From an uncultured Bacteroides sp. (GTDB taxonomy: Bacteria > Bacteroidota > Bacteroidia > Bacteroidales > Bacteroidaceae), in assembly GCA_905203765.1 (NCBI GenBank), contig CAJKXC010000031.1, positions 1 to 28,438 on the forward strand: a stretch of DNA of 28,438 nt. Reading direction: 5' to 3'. Shown piece by piece: positions 15,875 through 23,015 of this stretch (position 1 is the first letter of the stretch; every line of letters begins with the position of its first letter). Made by a program: the position numbers and the translations under genes. Under the pieces are notes generated by a model that searched no databases, had not been told where the DNA came from, and saw only the letters and a program-made list of their open reading frames with translations.

Positions 15875-16951
15875 TTATAACTGTGTGGTACGGTCAATCA
15901 GATAAAAATCAAGCAGCGTCATTGCCGTCATCGCCTCTACAATAGGCACAGCGCGTGGCAGTACGCAAGGATCGTGCCGGCCGCGGGCTTTCAGAGTTGT
16001 GTCTATTCCGTCGATGTTCACTGTATGTTGCTCCATCAACACGGTTGCTACGGGCTTGAAGGCAACGCGGAAATAGATATCCTGCCCGTTGCTGATACCG
16101 CCCTGGATACCACCCGAGTGGTTGGTGCGGGTTTCAATGCTTCCATTATTGTTATAGAATACATCGTTCTGCTCCGAGCCTTTCTGCTTCAAACCTTTGA
16201 AGCCGTCTCCGTATTCGAATGCTTTGGCAGCATTGATGCTGAGCATCGCAGCTCCGAGAGAGGCATGCAGTTTGCCGAATACCGGCTGTCCCAATCCGAT
16301 GGGGCATCCTTTGACAACGCATGTCACCACTCCGCCAATCGTATCTCCCTCACCCTTTATCTTGAAGATGAGTTCTTCCATCTCTTTTGCTTTCTCCGGG
16401 TCGGGGCAGCGAACAGGATTCGTTTCAATCAAGTCGAGGTCATAAGCGGTATAATTTTCTTCCAGGCGGATAGGACCTACTTGTGAAGTATACGCCGTGA
16501 TGTGTATACCTAACTGTCTTAACGCCAATTTTGCCAATGCACCCGCTACTACGCGTGAAATCGTTTCGCGGGCGGATGAACGCCCGCCTCCCCGATGATC
16601 GCGGATACCGTACTTCACTTTGTATGTATAGTCGGCGTGCGAGGGACGGTAGATTTCTTTCAGATTATTATAGTCGTCAGAGTGCTGGTTCTCGTTCCAT
16701 ACGATGAAGCCTATCGGACATCCGGTGGATTTTCCTTCGAAAATGCCGGAGAGGAACTCTACTTTGTCGCCTTCCTTTCGTGCGGTAGTGATGCGTGACT
16801 GTCCGGGGCGCCGGCGGTCAAGTTCCTTTTGCACAAAGTCCATATCGATGGTTATTCCTGCCGGGAATCCATCTATTACGCCTCCGATGCCCTTACCATG
16901 CGACTCTCCAAAACTGGTAAGGCGAAGAATATTTCCAAATGAGTTGAACAT
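15875..16951 (-). CDS. aroC: Chorismate synthase
   Basis: The 358-residue enzyme makes chorismate from 5-enolpyruvylshikimate-3-phosphate, the last common step to aromatic amino acids, folate and quinones, and needs reduced FMN. Signatures are FGNILRLTSFGESHG at the N-terminus (with the conserved His18), RRPGQSRITTARKEGDKVEF, RPSHADYTY followed by DHRGGGRSSARET (FMN and phosphate binding), and SGGIQGGISNGQDI. The protein is full length, and no flavin-reductase domain is attached. It is the first gene of the minus-strand run aroC, M20 dipeptidase, anmK, Nudix; the other three have no clear link to the shikimate pathway. A weak -7-like element, TACCTTTA, lies at 17031-17024. Confidence 0.97.
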   Translation of the reverse strand: MFNSFGNILRLTSFGESHGKGIGGVIDGFPAGITIDMDFVQKELDRRRPGQSRITTARKEGDKVEFLSGIFEGKSTGCPIGFIVWNENQHSDDYNNLKEIYRPSHADYTYKVKYGIRDHRGGGRSSARETISRVVAGALAKLALRQLGIHITAYTSQVGPIRLEENYTAYDLDLIETNPVRCPDPEKAKEMEELIFKIKGEGDTIGGVVTCVVKGCPIGLGQPVFGKLHASLGAAMLSINAAKAFEYGDGFKGLKQKGSEQNDVFYNNNGSIETRTNHSGGIQGGISNGQDIYFRVAFKPVATVLMEQHTVNIDGIDTTLKARGRHDPCVLPRAVPIVEAMTAMTLLDFYLIDRTTQL

Positions 16952-17365
16952 ATCAATTGCTTTAAAGGTTTATATATAAGGCTAATGTGCCAATATTCCT
17001 TCAATAAGAAACTTTTGGCTGTATAAAGGTAACAATTTATTTTCGTAAAACGTTTAAGAATATATGATAAAAAGTAGTTTTCTCGCTAAAGTAGCGTTTT
17101 GGTAATCCTTATCTGTATATAATCTATATATAATAATAGTATAAAATATCTGTATCCTGTTTGTGGCAAGGGCTTAATTTAAAAGGTTTTAGTGTTGTCA
17201 TATATTCCATAAAGAACTAAAAAAGATGAAAAAAGGAACACTCTTTTGTAATAAAAGACCTTGTTCAGTAGCTTTAAAAGCTGTTACTTTGTACCCTTGA
17301 TATAAAATGGAAAATTAATGGCTCTTAGAGAGAGCTTTTTATTAACTAAACAAATACTTTAAAGT
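16952..17365. other. AT-rich divergent spacer between aroC and the lipoprotein gene
   Basis: This 414-bp stretch carries the divergent start signals. For aroC the best candidate is TACCTTTA on the minus strand (17031-17024), one mismatch from consensus. For the lipoprotein it is TTACTTTG (17284-17291), with CTTG about 20 bp upstream. Between the latter and the start codon lies a small hairpin GCTCT-TAGAG-AGAGC followed by five T (17321-17340), a possible weak leader terminator. A 5-bp hairpin CGCTA/TAGCG with TTTT lies near 17092-17103. The middle (about 17110-17150) is mostly A/T with no recognisable gene. A 24-codon reading frame at 17226-17300 runs through the promoter and is not called as a gene. 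Confidence 0.5.
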
Positions 17366-18592
17366 ATGAAGAAGAATTTATTTTATTTGTTCGCATTGAT
17401 CTGTTCAGTAAGTTTATTTACTGCTTGTAGTAGCGATGATGATCCAAATTGGAAACAAATTCCAACGACTCCCATCGAAGGTGCAGATGCAACTTTTACT
17501 GTAAATGGTAACTCTGCTACAGGAACTGTCAAGTTTACTCCTCAAAGCGCAACACAAGGACAGGTTGAATTGAACAATGTATTCCCTGGATATTCTACAG
17601 TTACTGTAGACGTAACGATGGAAGAGCAAGCAGATGGCTCTTTTAATTTCTCAGGAGAAAAAGGTTTGTCTAATCCTTCTATGGGCCTGACAAGATCAAC
17701 AGCTGCTGCCCCTGCTATTATGAATGTGACAGTAAAGGGTAATGTTACTTTGGCTGGAAAAGCATCAGTAACAGCTACATCGGCTCTGACAGAAACTGCT
17801 ATGGGAGGTTTGGCAGGTTCATGGAATCTATTGGGTAAGATTGACACAGATCAATATGTATCAGTGATTAATTCTTCTCCATTTTTCTTGAGATGGGTAC
17901 CGCTTGATGAAAAAGCGTTAAGTGGTGCTCAAACTTCAACCGTAGGCTCTTTACTTGTATCAAAGATTCTTGCTGAAGTATTGAATCAGGTAACTTTCCA
18001 TGCCGATGGTAATATTACTGCAAAATTCTATTCAGAATTGCCCTTTGATGCAGAAACAGCACAAGAGTGGATTATGGGTAATATATTTACTCCAGACATT
18101 AACGTCTCACATACGGACTGGAATACTTCTCCTAAGAACATGGCCTTCTGGTATGTACGAGATAGCAAACTATATATAGTACCTAATATTGCTGCTATTA
18201 TGCAGCAAGTATCAGGTGGTGAGGCTGGTGATTTGGATATGGCGGCTATTTTGCAAATGCTTTCTCAACTTGGAATTGATGTGACTAAATTGGATCCTGC
18301 ATTGATTGGTCAGATAACAAGTTGGCTTTCTACCGGTATTCCTTTGAACTATAAAACAACGGACGCCGGAATATTAGAAGTATATGTAGATAAAGCTATG
18401 GTAGAGCCTTTTATGCCTGTTCTTTTTGCAATGTTGCCGGGTTTGCAAGCTCAACTTGATGAAATGGCTGCTACTAATCCTTTAGTAGGATTGTTGCCTC
18501 TCTTATTGGGCGTTCCGAAACTTACAGATTATGAGACTATTTGGAAAGATAACACTGCCACATTTGACTTAGGACTTGGATTTACAAAGTAA
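17366..18592 (+). CDS. Surface lipoprotein, DUF4925-like
   Basis: The 408-residue predicted lipoprotein has a signal peptide ending in Ser-Leu-Phe-Thr-Ala-Cys21, with Cys21 as the lipidated residue. The next residues, Ser-Ser-Asp-Asp-Asp, fit the Bacteroides lipoprotein export signal (acidic run after the lipid Cys), so the protein is likely displayed on the cell surface. A Thr/Val-rich beta region (about 40-150) precedes a Gly-Ser-Trp-Asn-Leu segment (about 151-156) and a helical, Leu/Met-rich C-terminal half (about 195-400). From memory it resembles DUF4925-type Bacteroides lipoproteins; the function is unknown. Base composition is visibly more AT-rich than the flanking housekeeping genes. 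It stands alone, with a spacer upstream and the terminator 18651-18681 downstream. Confidence 0.85.
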   Translation: MKKNLFYLFALICSVSLFTACSSDDDPNWKQIPTTPIEGADATFTVNGNSATGTVKFTPQSATQGQVELNNVFPGYSTVTVDVTMEEQADGSFNFSGEKGLSNPSMGLTRSTAAAPAIMNVTVKGNVTLAGKASVTATSALTETAMGGLAGSWNLLGKIDTDQYVSVINSSPFFLRWVPLDEKALSGAQTSTVGSLLVSKILAEVLNQVTFHADGNITAKFYSELPFDAETAQEWIMGNIFTPDINVSHTDWNTSPKNMAFWYVRDSKLYIVPNIAAIMQQVSGGEAGDLDMAAILQMLSQLGIDVTKLDPALIGQITSWLSTGIPLNYKTTDAGILEVYVDKAMVEPFMPVLFAMLPGLQAQLDEMAATNPLVGLLPLLLGVPKLTDYETIWKDNTATFDLGLGFTK

Positions 18593-18650
18593 TTATGTGA
18601 ATGTTGCTTCTTTATGAAGTAGTAGATATATAACTGACAAAAAGATAGAA

Positions 18651-18681
18651 ATGCCCCGTTGCAATTAATGCAATGGGGCAT
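18651..18681 (+). terminator. Terminator after the lipoprotein gene
   Basis: A 13-bp stem with one G-T wobble (ATGCCCCGTTGCA, loop ATTAA, TGCAATGGGGCAT) followed by TTTGTTTGT. It ends about 65 bp before the next start codon. Confidence 0.85.
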
Positions 18682-18720
18682 TTTGTTTGTAATCTGTTCG
18701 TTGGAATGAAAACAATTTCT

Positions 18721-18728
18721 TACTTTTG
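18721..18728 (+). promoter_or_regulatory. -7 element before the UPF0597 gene
   Basis: TACTTTTG matches TAnnTTTG 18 bp before the start codon at 18747. A GTTG lies at about 18700-18703, so the -33 match is partial. The very short distance implies a leader of roughly 12 nt. Confidence 0.5.
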
Positions 18729-18746
18729 TCTTATTAAATATAAAAT

Positions 18747-20036
18747 ATGATGACAAGTTCAGAACGGCAACAGATTATCGCATTGGTGAAATGTGAAGTG
18801 ATACCTGCAATCGGCTGTACAGAGCCTATTGCCGTAGCATTGTGCGTGGCAAAAGCAGCAGAGATATTAGGGAAGCGTCCGGAGAAGGTTTCGGTACTCC
18901 TGAGTGCTAATATTCTGAAGAATGCAATGGGAGTGGGTATTCCGGGAACGGGGATGATAGGGCTGCCTATTGCAGTGGCATTAGGAGCCTTGATCGGTAA
19001 ATCGGAGTATCAGCTTGAGGTGTTGAAGGACAGTAACCCTGCGGCTGTTGAAGAGGGCAAGCGCTTTATTGACGAAAAGCGCATTCAGATATCCCTGAAA
19101 GACGATATTGAAGAGAAACTCTATATTGAGGTATGTTGTGAAGCCGGAAAGGATAAGGCTACAGCTATCATTGCAGGTGGGCATACTACCTTTATATATA
19201 TGGCGCGCAACGAAGAAGTGCTGTTGAACAAGCAAACTGCCGCCACCGGCACAGAAGAAAAAGAGAATACACTGAAGTTGAGTCTGCGCAAAGTCTATGA
19301 TTTTGCATTAACCGCTCCGCTGGATGAAATCCGCTTTATTCTCGAAACCGCCCGTCTGAACAAGGCTGCTGCCGAACGCTCTTTCCAGGGTGATTACGGT
19401 CATGGTCTGGGCAAGATATTGCGTGGTAGCTATGAGCACAAAATACTGGGTGATAGCATCTTTTCCCATATCCTTTCTTATACTTCCGGTGCTTGTGATG
19501 CACGCATGGCAGGAGCTATGATTCCGGTTATGAGCAATTCGGGTAGCGGCAACCAAGGCATATCCGCCACTTTGCCTGTTCTGGTGTATGCAGAAGAAAA
19601 CGGAAAATCGGAAGAAGAACTGATTCGTGCATTGATGATGAGTCATCTGACGGTAATCTATATTAAGCAAAGCCTGGGGCGACTGTCGGCATTATGCGGC
19701 TGTGTGGTTGCCGCTACCGGTTCCAGTTGCGGCATCACCTGGCTGATGGGAGGTACTTACGAGCAGGTGGCATACGCCGTACAGAATATGATAGCCAACC
19801 TTACCGGTATGATTTGCGACGGCGCCAAACCCAGTTGCGCCCTGAAAGTAACCACCGGCGTCTCCACCGCCGTCCTTTCTGCCATCATGGCAATGGAGAA
19901 CCGTTGTGTCACCTCTGTCGAAGGAATCATCGACGAAGATGTAGATCAAAGTATCCGTAATCTGACAAAAATCGGCTCTCGGGGAATGAACGAGACGGAT
20001 AAGTTGGTGCTGGAGATAATGACAAGTAAGAATTAA
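18747..20036 (+). CDS. UPF0597 / L-cysteine desulfidase (CyuA, YhaM)-like Fe-S enzyme
   Basis: The 429-residue cytosolic protein is of the serine dehydratase alpha-chain-like family (UPF0597). Characterised relatives (CyuA/YhaM of enterobacteria and an archaeal L-cysteine desulfidase) use an oxygen-sensitive [4Fe-4S] cluster to split cysteine into pyruvate, ammonia and sulfide. Here the likely cluster ligands are Cys24 in the conserved IGCTEP and two of the C-terminal cysteines (Cys317/319, Cys328, Cys357, Cys364). The Gly-rich segments GVGIPGTG, SGSGNQG and ATGSSCG are also family hallmarks. By analogy it could release sulfide in the gut, but serine or another amino acid remains possible. 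Two adjacent ATG codons (18747, 18750) could both start it. An 18-bp perfect terminator follows. Confidence 0.85.
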   Translation: MMTSSERQQIIALVKCEVIPAIGCTEPIAVALCVAKAAEILGKRPEKVSVLLSANILKNAMGVGIPGTGMIGLPIAVALGALIGKSEYQLEVLKDSNPAAVEEGKRFIDEKRIQISLKDDIEEKLYIEVCCEAGKDKATAIIAGGHTTFIYMARNEEVLLNKQTAATGTEEKENTLKLSLRKVYDFALTAPLDEIRFILETARLNKAAAERSFQGDYGHGLGKILRGSYEHKILGDSIFSHILSYTSGACDARMAGAMIPVMSNSGSGNQGISATLPVLVYAEENGKSEEELIRALMMSHLTVIYIKQSLGRLSALCGCVVAATGSSCGITWLMGGTYEQVAYAVQNMIANLTGMICDGAKPSCALKVTTGVSTAVLSAIMAMENRCVTSVEGIIDEDVDQSIRNLTKIGSRGMNETDKLVLEIMTSKN

Positions 20037-20043
20037 GAGAACT

Positions 20044-20095
20044 AAAAATTAAAGGCTGCGCAGTATTTACTTGAACCGCGCAGCCTTTAATTTTT
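20044..20095. terminator. Strong bidirectional terminator
   Basis: A perfect 18-bp inverted repeat (AAAAATTAAAGGCTGCGC at 20044-20061 and its complement at 20078-20095, loop 16 nt) lies between convergent genes, with A-runs on one side and T-runs on the other, so it can stop both transcripts. Confidence 0.88.
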
Positions 20096-20113
20096 AATTC
20101 TCAATTTTCAATT
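20094..20113. repeat. 20-bp dispersed repeat, copy 1
   Basis: The complement of this stretch, AATTGAAAATTGAGAATTAA, is identical to 22992-23011 in the ilvD-ilvB spacer. I recall AATTGAAAATT-type strings as frequent in Bacteroides intergenic DNA. Confidence 0.6.
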
Positions 20114-20115
20114 CT

Positions 20116-20694
20116 TTAGTGGCATCCGCCGCATCCACATTCGTGGTCATGGTCACCGCATCCGTCGCCGCAGTCGTCACAGCCACAGCTGCAACCGCCG
20201 CCGCTCATCATGCGTGCCACTTCTGCCAGTTCGTCGTTGGTTGCCGGACGGCTTTCTACGATTTCACCGGTAAAGTTCAGGGCACAGCCAGCCAAAGGAT
20301 GGTTCATATCCATTACGACTACATCTTCTTTTACCTCTACCACACTTCCGTTGATGCGTTGGCCTTCTGAGGTCATCAAGGGGATAACGGCACCTTCTAC
20401 AACGCGTTCGCTGTCAAATTCTCCTTCTATGATAAAGATCTCTTTGGGGAGGTCGATAACGTGTTCTTCGTCATACTCACCGTAAGCCTCTTCGGCAGAG
20501 ATAGTGAAGTCGAACTTGTCGCCCTTATTCAAATCTTTCACTGCATTCTCGAAAGCTTCCAAAGTCATTCCCAATCCTGAAATGAACTGGAACGGGTGCT
20601 CTGCGGGTGCTTCTTCTTCAAAATCTTTTTCTCCGTCTTCAATTGAGTACAACTTATATGCTACGGTGATGTACTTGTTCTCTACTGTTTCCAT
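20116..20694 (-). CDS. slyD: SlyD-like FKBP-type peptidyl-prolyl isomerase
   Basis: The 192-residue cytosolic folding helper has a short FKBP domain interrupted by an insert-in-flap chaperone domain, and a metal-binding tail. The N-terminal part (about 5-70) carries the Phe-Gln-Phe-Ile-Ser-Gly-Leu-Gly-Met-Thr-Leu-Glu segment and the conserved AYGEYDEEHVI. The insert (about 80-130) is followed by the returning Asn-His-Pro-Leu-Ala-Gly-Cys-Ala-Leu-Asn-Phe motif typical of SlyD. The last 27 residues hold 8 Cys and 3 His with Gly and Asp, as in the nickel/zinc-binding tail of enterobacterial SlyD. Here it is richer in Cys than His. A nickel-delivery role as in E. coli is not implied by the neighbours. 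It has its own promoter at 20752-20759. Confidence 0.9.
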   Translation of the reverse strand: METVENKYITVAYKLYSIEDGEKDFEEEAPAEHPFQFISGLGMTLEAFENAVKDLNKGDKFDFTISAEEAYGEYDEEHVIDLPKEIFIIEGEFDSERVVEGAVIPLMTSEGQRINGSVVEVKEDVVVMDMNHPLAGCALNFTGEIVESRPATNDELAEVARMMSGGGCSCGCDDCGDGCGDHDHECGCGGCH

Positions 20695-20751
20695 TGATTT
20701 ATTCTTCTTTATTTAATTAGTAAATACTCTTTTTCTCCATTCAGGGAGCGA

Positions 20752-20759
20752 CAAAGATA
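20752..20759 (-). promoter_or_regulatory. -7 element of the slyD promoter
   Basis: On the minus strand TATCTTTG matches TAnnTTTG, 57 bp before the start codon. The -33 position reads CCAC, so only the -7 half is supported. Confidence 0.5.
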
Positions 20760-20949
20760 CGAATAATTTGTTTCGGGCGTGGGACAGCTTTGGTAATTTT
20801 CAGATTATTAAGTGGTTTCAATCATAGGAAAACAGCTTTTATCAGTTATCCGATTGGTTTCAATTCCAACGGTTAAGTGATAAAATCGGATTTTAAGGCG
20901 CTATTTTCTTACGATTATTCATGTTTCCCTCATTTTTTTATTCAATTTG

Positions 20950-20980
20950 TTTGGAGTTTATAAAAAAGCCCTTACCTTTG
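20950..20980 (+). promoter_or_regulatory. Consensus promoter of the ilv operon
   Basis: TTTG at 20950-20953, exactly 19 bp, then TACCTTTG at 20973-20980: a full match to the Bacteroides consensus. Transcription should start near 20987, about 33 nt before the leader peptide and about 204 nt before ilvD. Confidence 0.82.
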
Positions 20981-21019
20981 CAGCACAATTAAACGAAAGA
21001 ACAACAAAGATATTGAGTT

Positions 21020-21094
21020 ATGAATCTACATACATCTATTAACCTGGCAGTCCTGCATATTATTCGCGTCGTGGTGGTGGCATCAAGAGCGTGA
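21020..21094 (+). CDS. ilv operon leader peptide (attenuator)
   Basis: The short frame starts with ATG at 21020 and stops with TGA at 21092-21094, giving 24 residues, of which 11 are Leu, Ile or Val. The key run Ile-Ile-Arg-Val-Val-Val-Val is encoded at 21059-21079, with further Leu codons at 21026, 21044 and 21053. These are exactly the end products of the downstream ilv genes. Its stop codon lies inside the antiterminator strand 21091-21102. The peptide itself probably has no function. Translation speed through its branched-chain codons would decide whether the terminator at 21137-21170 forms. No Shine-Dalgarno is visible before it, as is usual in this genus. The match of codon content, position and alternative RNA structures makes chance unlikely. 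Confidence 0.85.
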   Translation: MNLHTSINLAVLHIIRVVVVASRA

Positions 21095-21149
21095 GAAAGG
21101 TTGTGTATGTATTCGTACGTTAGAAGATAAATTAATAAGCCTTTCTCAC
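21091..21149 (+). promoter_or_regulatory. Antiterminator pairing of the ilv attenuator
   Basis: GTGAGAAAGG (21091-21100) is the exact complement of CCTTTCTCAC (21140-21149). With TT at 21101-21102 pairing to A21138 and G21139, the helix reaches 12 pairs. It uses the same bases as the left arm of the terminator, so the two structures exclude each other. A ribosome stopped at the leader TGA (21092-21094) would cover the first strand and favour termination; one stalled at the Ile/Val codons would leave it free. A further 8-bp pairing, TACATACA (21027-21034) with TGTATGTA (21104-21111), could form a pause hairpin. Confidence 0.78.
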
Positions 21150-21170
21150 AGTAGTGGGAGAGGCTTTTTT
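21137..21170 (+). terminator. Attenuator terminator upstream of ilvD
   Basis: AAGCCTTTCTCAC (21137-21149), tetraloop AGTA, GTGGGAGAGGCTT (21154-21166): 13 bp with two G-U pairs, followed by a T-run through 21170. It lies between the leader peptide and ilvD, in the position expected of a transcription attenuator. Confidence 0.88.
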
Positions 21171-21174
21171 CATT

Positions 21175-21183
21175 AAAAGGAGG
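21175..21183 (+). promoter_or_regulatory. Strong Shine-Dalgarno sequence of ilvD
   Basis: AAAAGGAGG with a 7-nt spacer precedes the ATG at 21191. Most genes in this window show no such site, so this one is exceptional and fixes the ilvD start. Confidence 0.8.
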
Positions 21184-21190
21184 TTATTAA

Positions 21191-22993
21191 ATGAAGCATC
21201 AGTTACGTAGTTCGTTCAGCACACAAGGTCGCCGCATGGCAGGAGCCCGTGCATTGTGGGCGGCCAATGGCATGAAGAAAGAACAGATGGGTAAGCCCAT
21301 TATTGCGATAGTCAATTCATTTACTCAGTTTGTCCCCGGCCATGTGCACCTGCATGAGATAGGTCAGTTTGTAAAAGAGGAAATAGAAAAGCAGGGCTGC
21401 TTTGCGGCGGAGTTCAACACGATTGCCATTGACGATGGCATCGCTATGGGACATGACGGTATGCTTTATTCATTGCCTTCGCGCGACATCATTGCCGACA
21501 GCGTGGAGTATATGGTGAATGCCCATAAGGCAGATGCGATGGTGTGCATCAGCAACTGCGACAAGATTACTCCGGGTATGCTGATGGCGGCTATGAGACT
21601 GAACATCCCTACCGTATTTGTTTCCGGTGGTCCGATGGAAGCCGGTGAATGGAACGGACAGCACCTCGACCTGATTGATGCCATGATTAAGTCGGCAGAC
21701 GACAGCGTGAGCGACAAAGAGGTGGCTCAGATAGAGCAAAACGCTTGTCCTACCTGCGGCTGCTGCTCGGGTATGTTTACTGCCAATTCGATGAACTGTC
21801 TGAATGAGGCGATTGGTCTGGCTCTGCCCGGCAACGGCACGATTGTGGCTACTCATGAGAATCGCCGGAAACTCTTCAAGGATGCTGCCAAGCTGATTGT
21901 AGAAAATGCCTATAAATATTACGAAGAAGGAGACGACAGCGTACTGCCGCGCAGCATTGCCACCCGTCAGGCTTTCCTGAATGCCATGACGCTGGACATT
22001 GCTATGGGGGGCTCCACCAATACGGTGCTTCACCTGCTGGCTGTTGCCCACGAAGCAGAGGCTGACTTCACGATGGACGACATCGATATGCTGTCACGCA
22101 AAACTCCCTGCCTGTGTAAGGTGGCTCCCAATACCCAGAAATATCATGTACAAGATGTGAACCGTGCCGGTGGCATTGTTGCCATCATGGGCGAACTGGC
22201 GAAAGGCGGCCTGGTAGATACAACCGTTCGCCGTGTAGACGGAATGACGTTGGCGGAAGAAATAGACCGATACTGCATTACCAGCCCGAATGTATGCAGC
22301 GAGGCAATCAAGAAATACTCCAGTGCGGCTGCCGGAAAGTTCAATTTGGTACTCGGCTCACAGGATGTCTATTATAAGGAACTGGATACAGACCGTGCCG
22401 AAGGTTGCATTCGCGACCTGGAACATGCCTACAGTAAGGATGGCGGTTTGGCTGTCTTGAAAGGAAACATTGCCCAGGACGGCTGCGTCGTTAAAACGGC
22501 GGGTGTGGACGAAAGTATCTGGAAGTTTACCGGTCCGGCTAAGGTATTTGATTCACAGGAAGCGGCTTGTGACGGTATATTGGGTGGAAAGGTTGTCAGC
22601 GGCGACGTCGTCGTCATCACCCACGAGGGGCCCAAAGGCGGTCCGGGTATGCAGGAAATGCTGTATCCCACTTCTTATATCAAATCCCGCCACTTGGGAA
22701 AAGAGTGCGCACTGATTACCGACGGACGTTTCAGTGGCGGTACTTCCGGGTTGAGCATCGGACACGTCTCTCCCGAAGCTGCTGCTGGTGGCAATATCGG
22801 CAAGATAAAAGACGGTGATATTATTGAAATCAATATTCCCGAACGCACTATCAATGTGAAACTGACAGATGAAGAACTGGCTGCGCGCCCGATGACTCCG
22901 GTCACCCGCGACCGTCAAGTGTCCAAAGCGCTGAAGGCATACGCCAGCATGGTAAGTTCGGCCGATAAGGGAGCAGTGAGACTGATTGATTAA
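21191..22993 (+). CDS. ilvD: Dihydroxy-acid dehydratase
   Basis: The 600-residue cytosolic Fe-S enzyme dehydrates 2,3-dihydroxy-isovalerate and -methylvalerate to the keto acids of valine and isoleucine. Signatures are the segment Cys-Ile-Ser-Asn-Cys123-Asp-Lys-Ile-Thr-Pro-Gly-Met and the cluster Ala-Cys186-Pro-Thr-Cys189-Gly-Cys191-Cys192-Ser-Gly-Met-Phe-Thr-Ala-Asn-Ser-Met. The substrate/metal loop GGSTNTVLHLLA and the C-terminal GRFSGGTSGLSIGHVSPEAA are also present. The length fits the family. It is the first structural gene after the attenuator and has the only strong Shine-Dalgarno sequence noted here. ilvB follows 22 bp later across a 20-bp repeat (22992-23011). Confidence 0.97.
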   Translation: MKHQLRSSFSTQGRRMAGARALWAANGMKKEQMGKPIIAIVNSFTQFVPGHVHLHEIGQFVKEEIEKQGCFAAEFNTIAIDDGIAMGHDGMLYSLPSRDIIADSVEYMVNAHKADAMVCISNCDKITPGMLMAAMRLNIPTVFVSGGPMEAGEWNGQHLDLIDAMIKSADDSVSDKEVAQIEQNACPTCGCCSGMFTANSMNCLNEAIGLALPGNGTIVATHENRRKLFKDAAKLIVENAYKYYEEGDDSVLPRSIATRQAFLNAMTLDIAMGGSTNTVLHLLAVAHEAEADFTMDDIDMLSRKTPCLCKVAPNTQKYHVQDVNRAGGIVAIMGELAKGGLVDTTVRRVDGMTLAEEIDRYCITSPNVCSEAIKKYSSAAAGKFNLVLGSQDVYYKELDTDRAEGCIRDLEHAYSKDGGLAVLKGNIAQDGCVVKTAGVDESIWKFTGPAKVFDSQEAACDGILGGKVVSGDVVVITHEGPKGGPGMQEMLYPTSYIKSRHLGKECALITDGRFSGGTSGLSIGHVSPEAAAGGNIGKIKDGDIIEINIPERTINVKLTDEELAARPMTPVTRDRQVSKALKAYASMVSSADKGAVRLID

Positions 22994-23011
22994 TTGAAAA
23001 TTGAGAATTAA
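22992..23011. repeat. 20-bp dispersed repeat, copy 2 (ilvD-ilvB spacer)
   Basis: AATTGAAAATTGAGAATTAA is identical to the complement of 20094-20113. It overlaps the last base pairs of ilvD and fills most of the gap before the ilvB start at 23016. Confidence 0.6.
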
Positions 23012-23015
23012 TAGT

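Larger units (their letters stand above)
20695..21019. other. Divergent regulatory spacer between slyD and the ilv operon
   Basis: This 325-bp stretch has the slyD promoter at its left (minus-strand TATCTTTG, 20759-20752) and the ilv promoter at its right (20950-20980). The middle (about 20781-20945) holds no gene. It contains two copies of TGGTTTCAAT (20813-20822 and 20855-20864, 42 bp apart) and an 8-bp inverted repeat ATCCGATT/AATCGGAT (20848-20855 and 20884-20891). TTATCA/TGATAA (20839-20844, 20878-20883) also occur. These could be binding sites for a regulator, but no known operator is recognised. Confidence 0.45.

Noticed and set aside
17226..17300. 24-codon frame in the spacer before the lipoprotein gene
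   Set aside because: It runs across the likely promoter of the lipoprotein gene (-7 near 17284-17291), has no bias toward particular amino acids like a leader peptide, and shows no ribosome-binding site.
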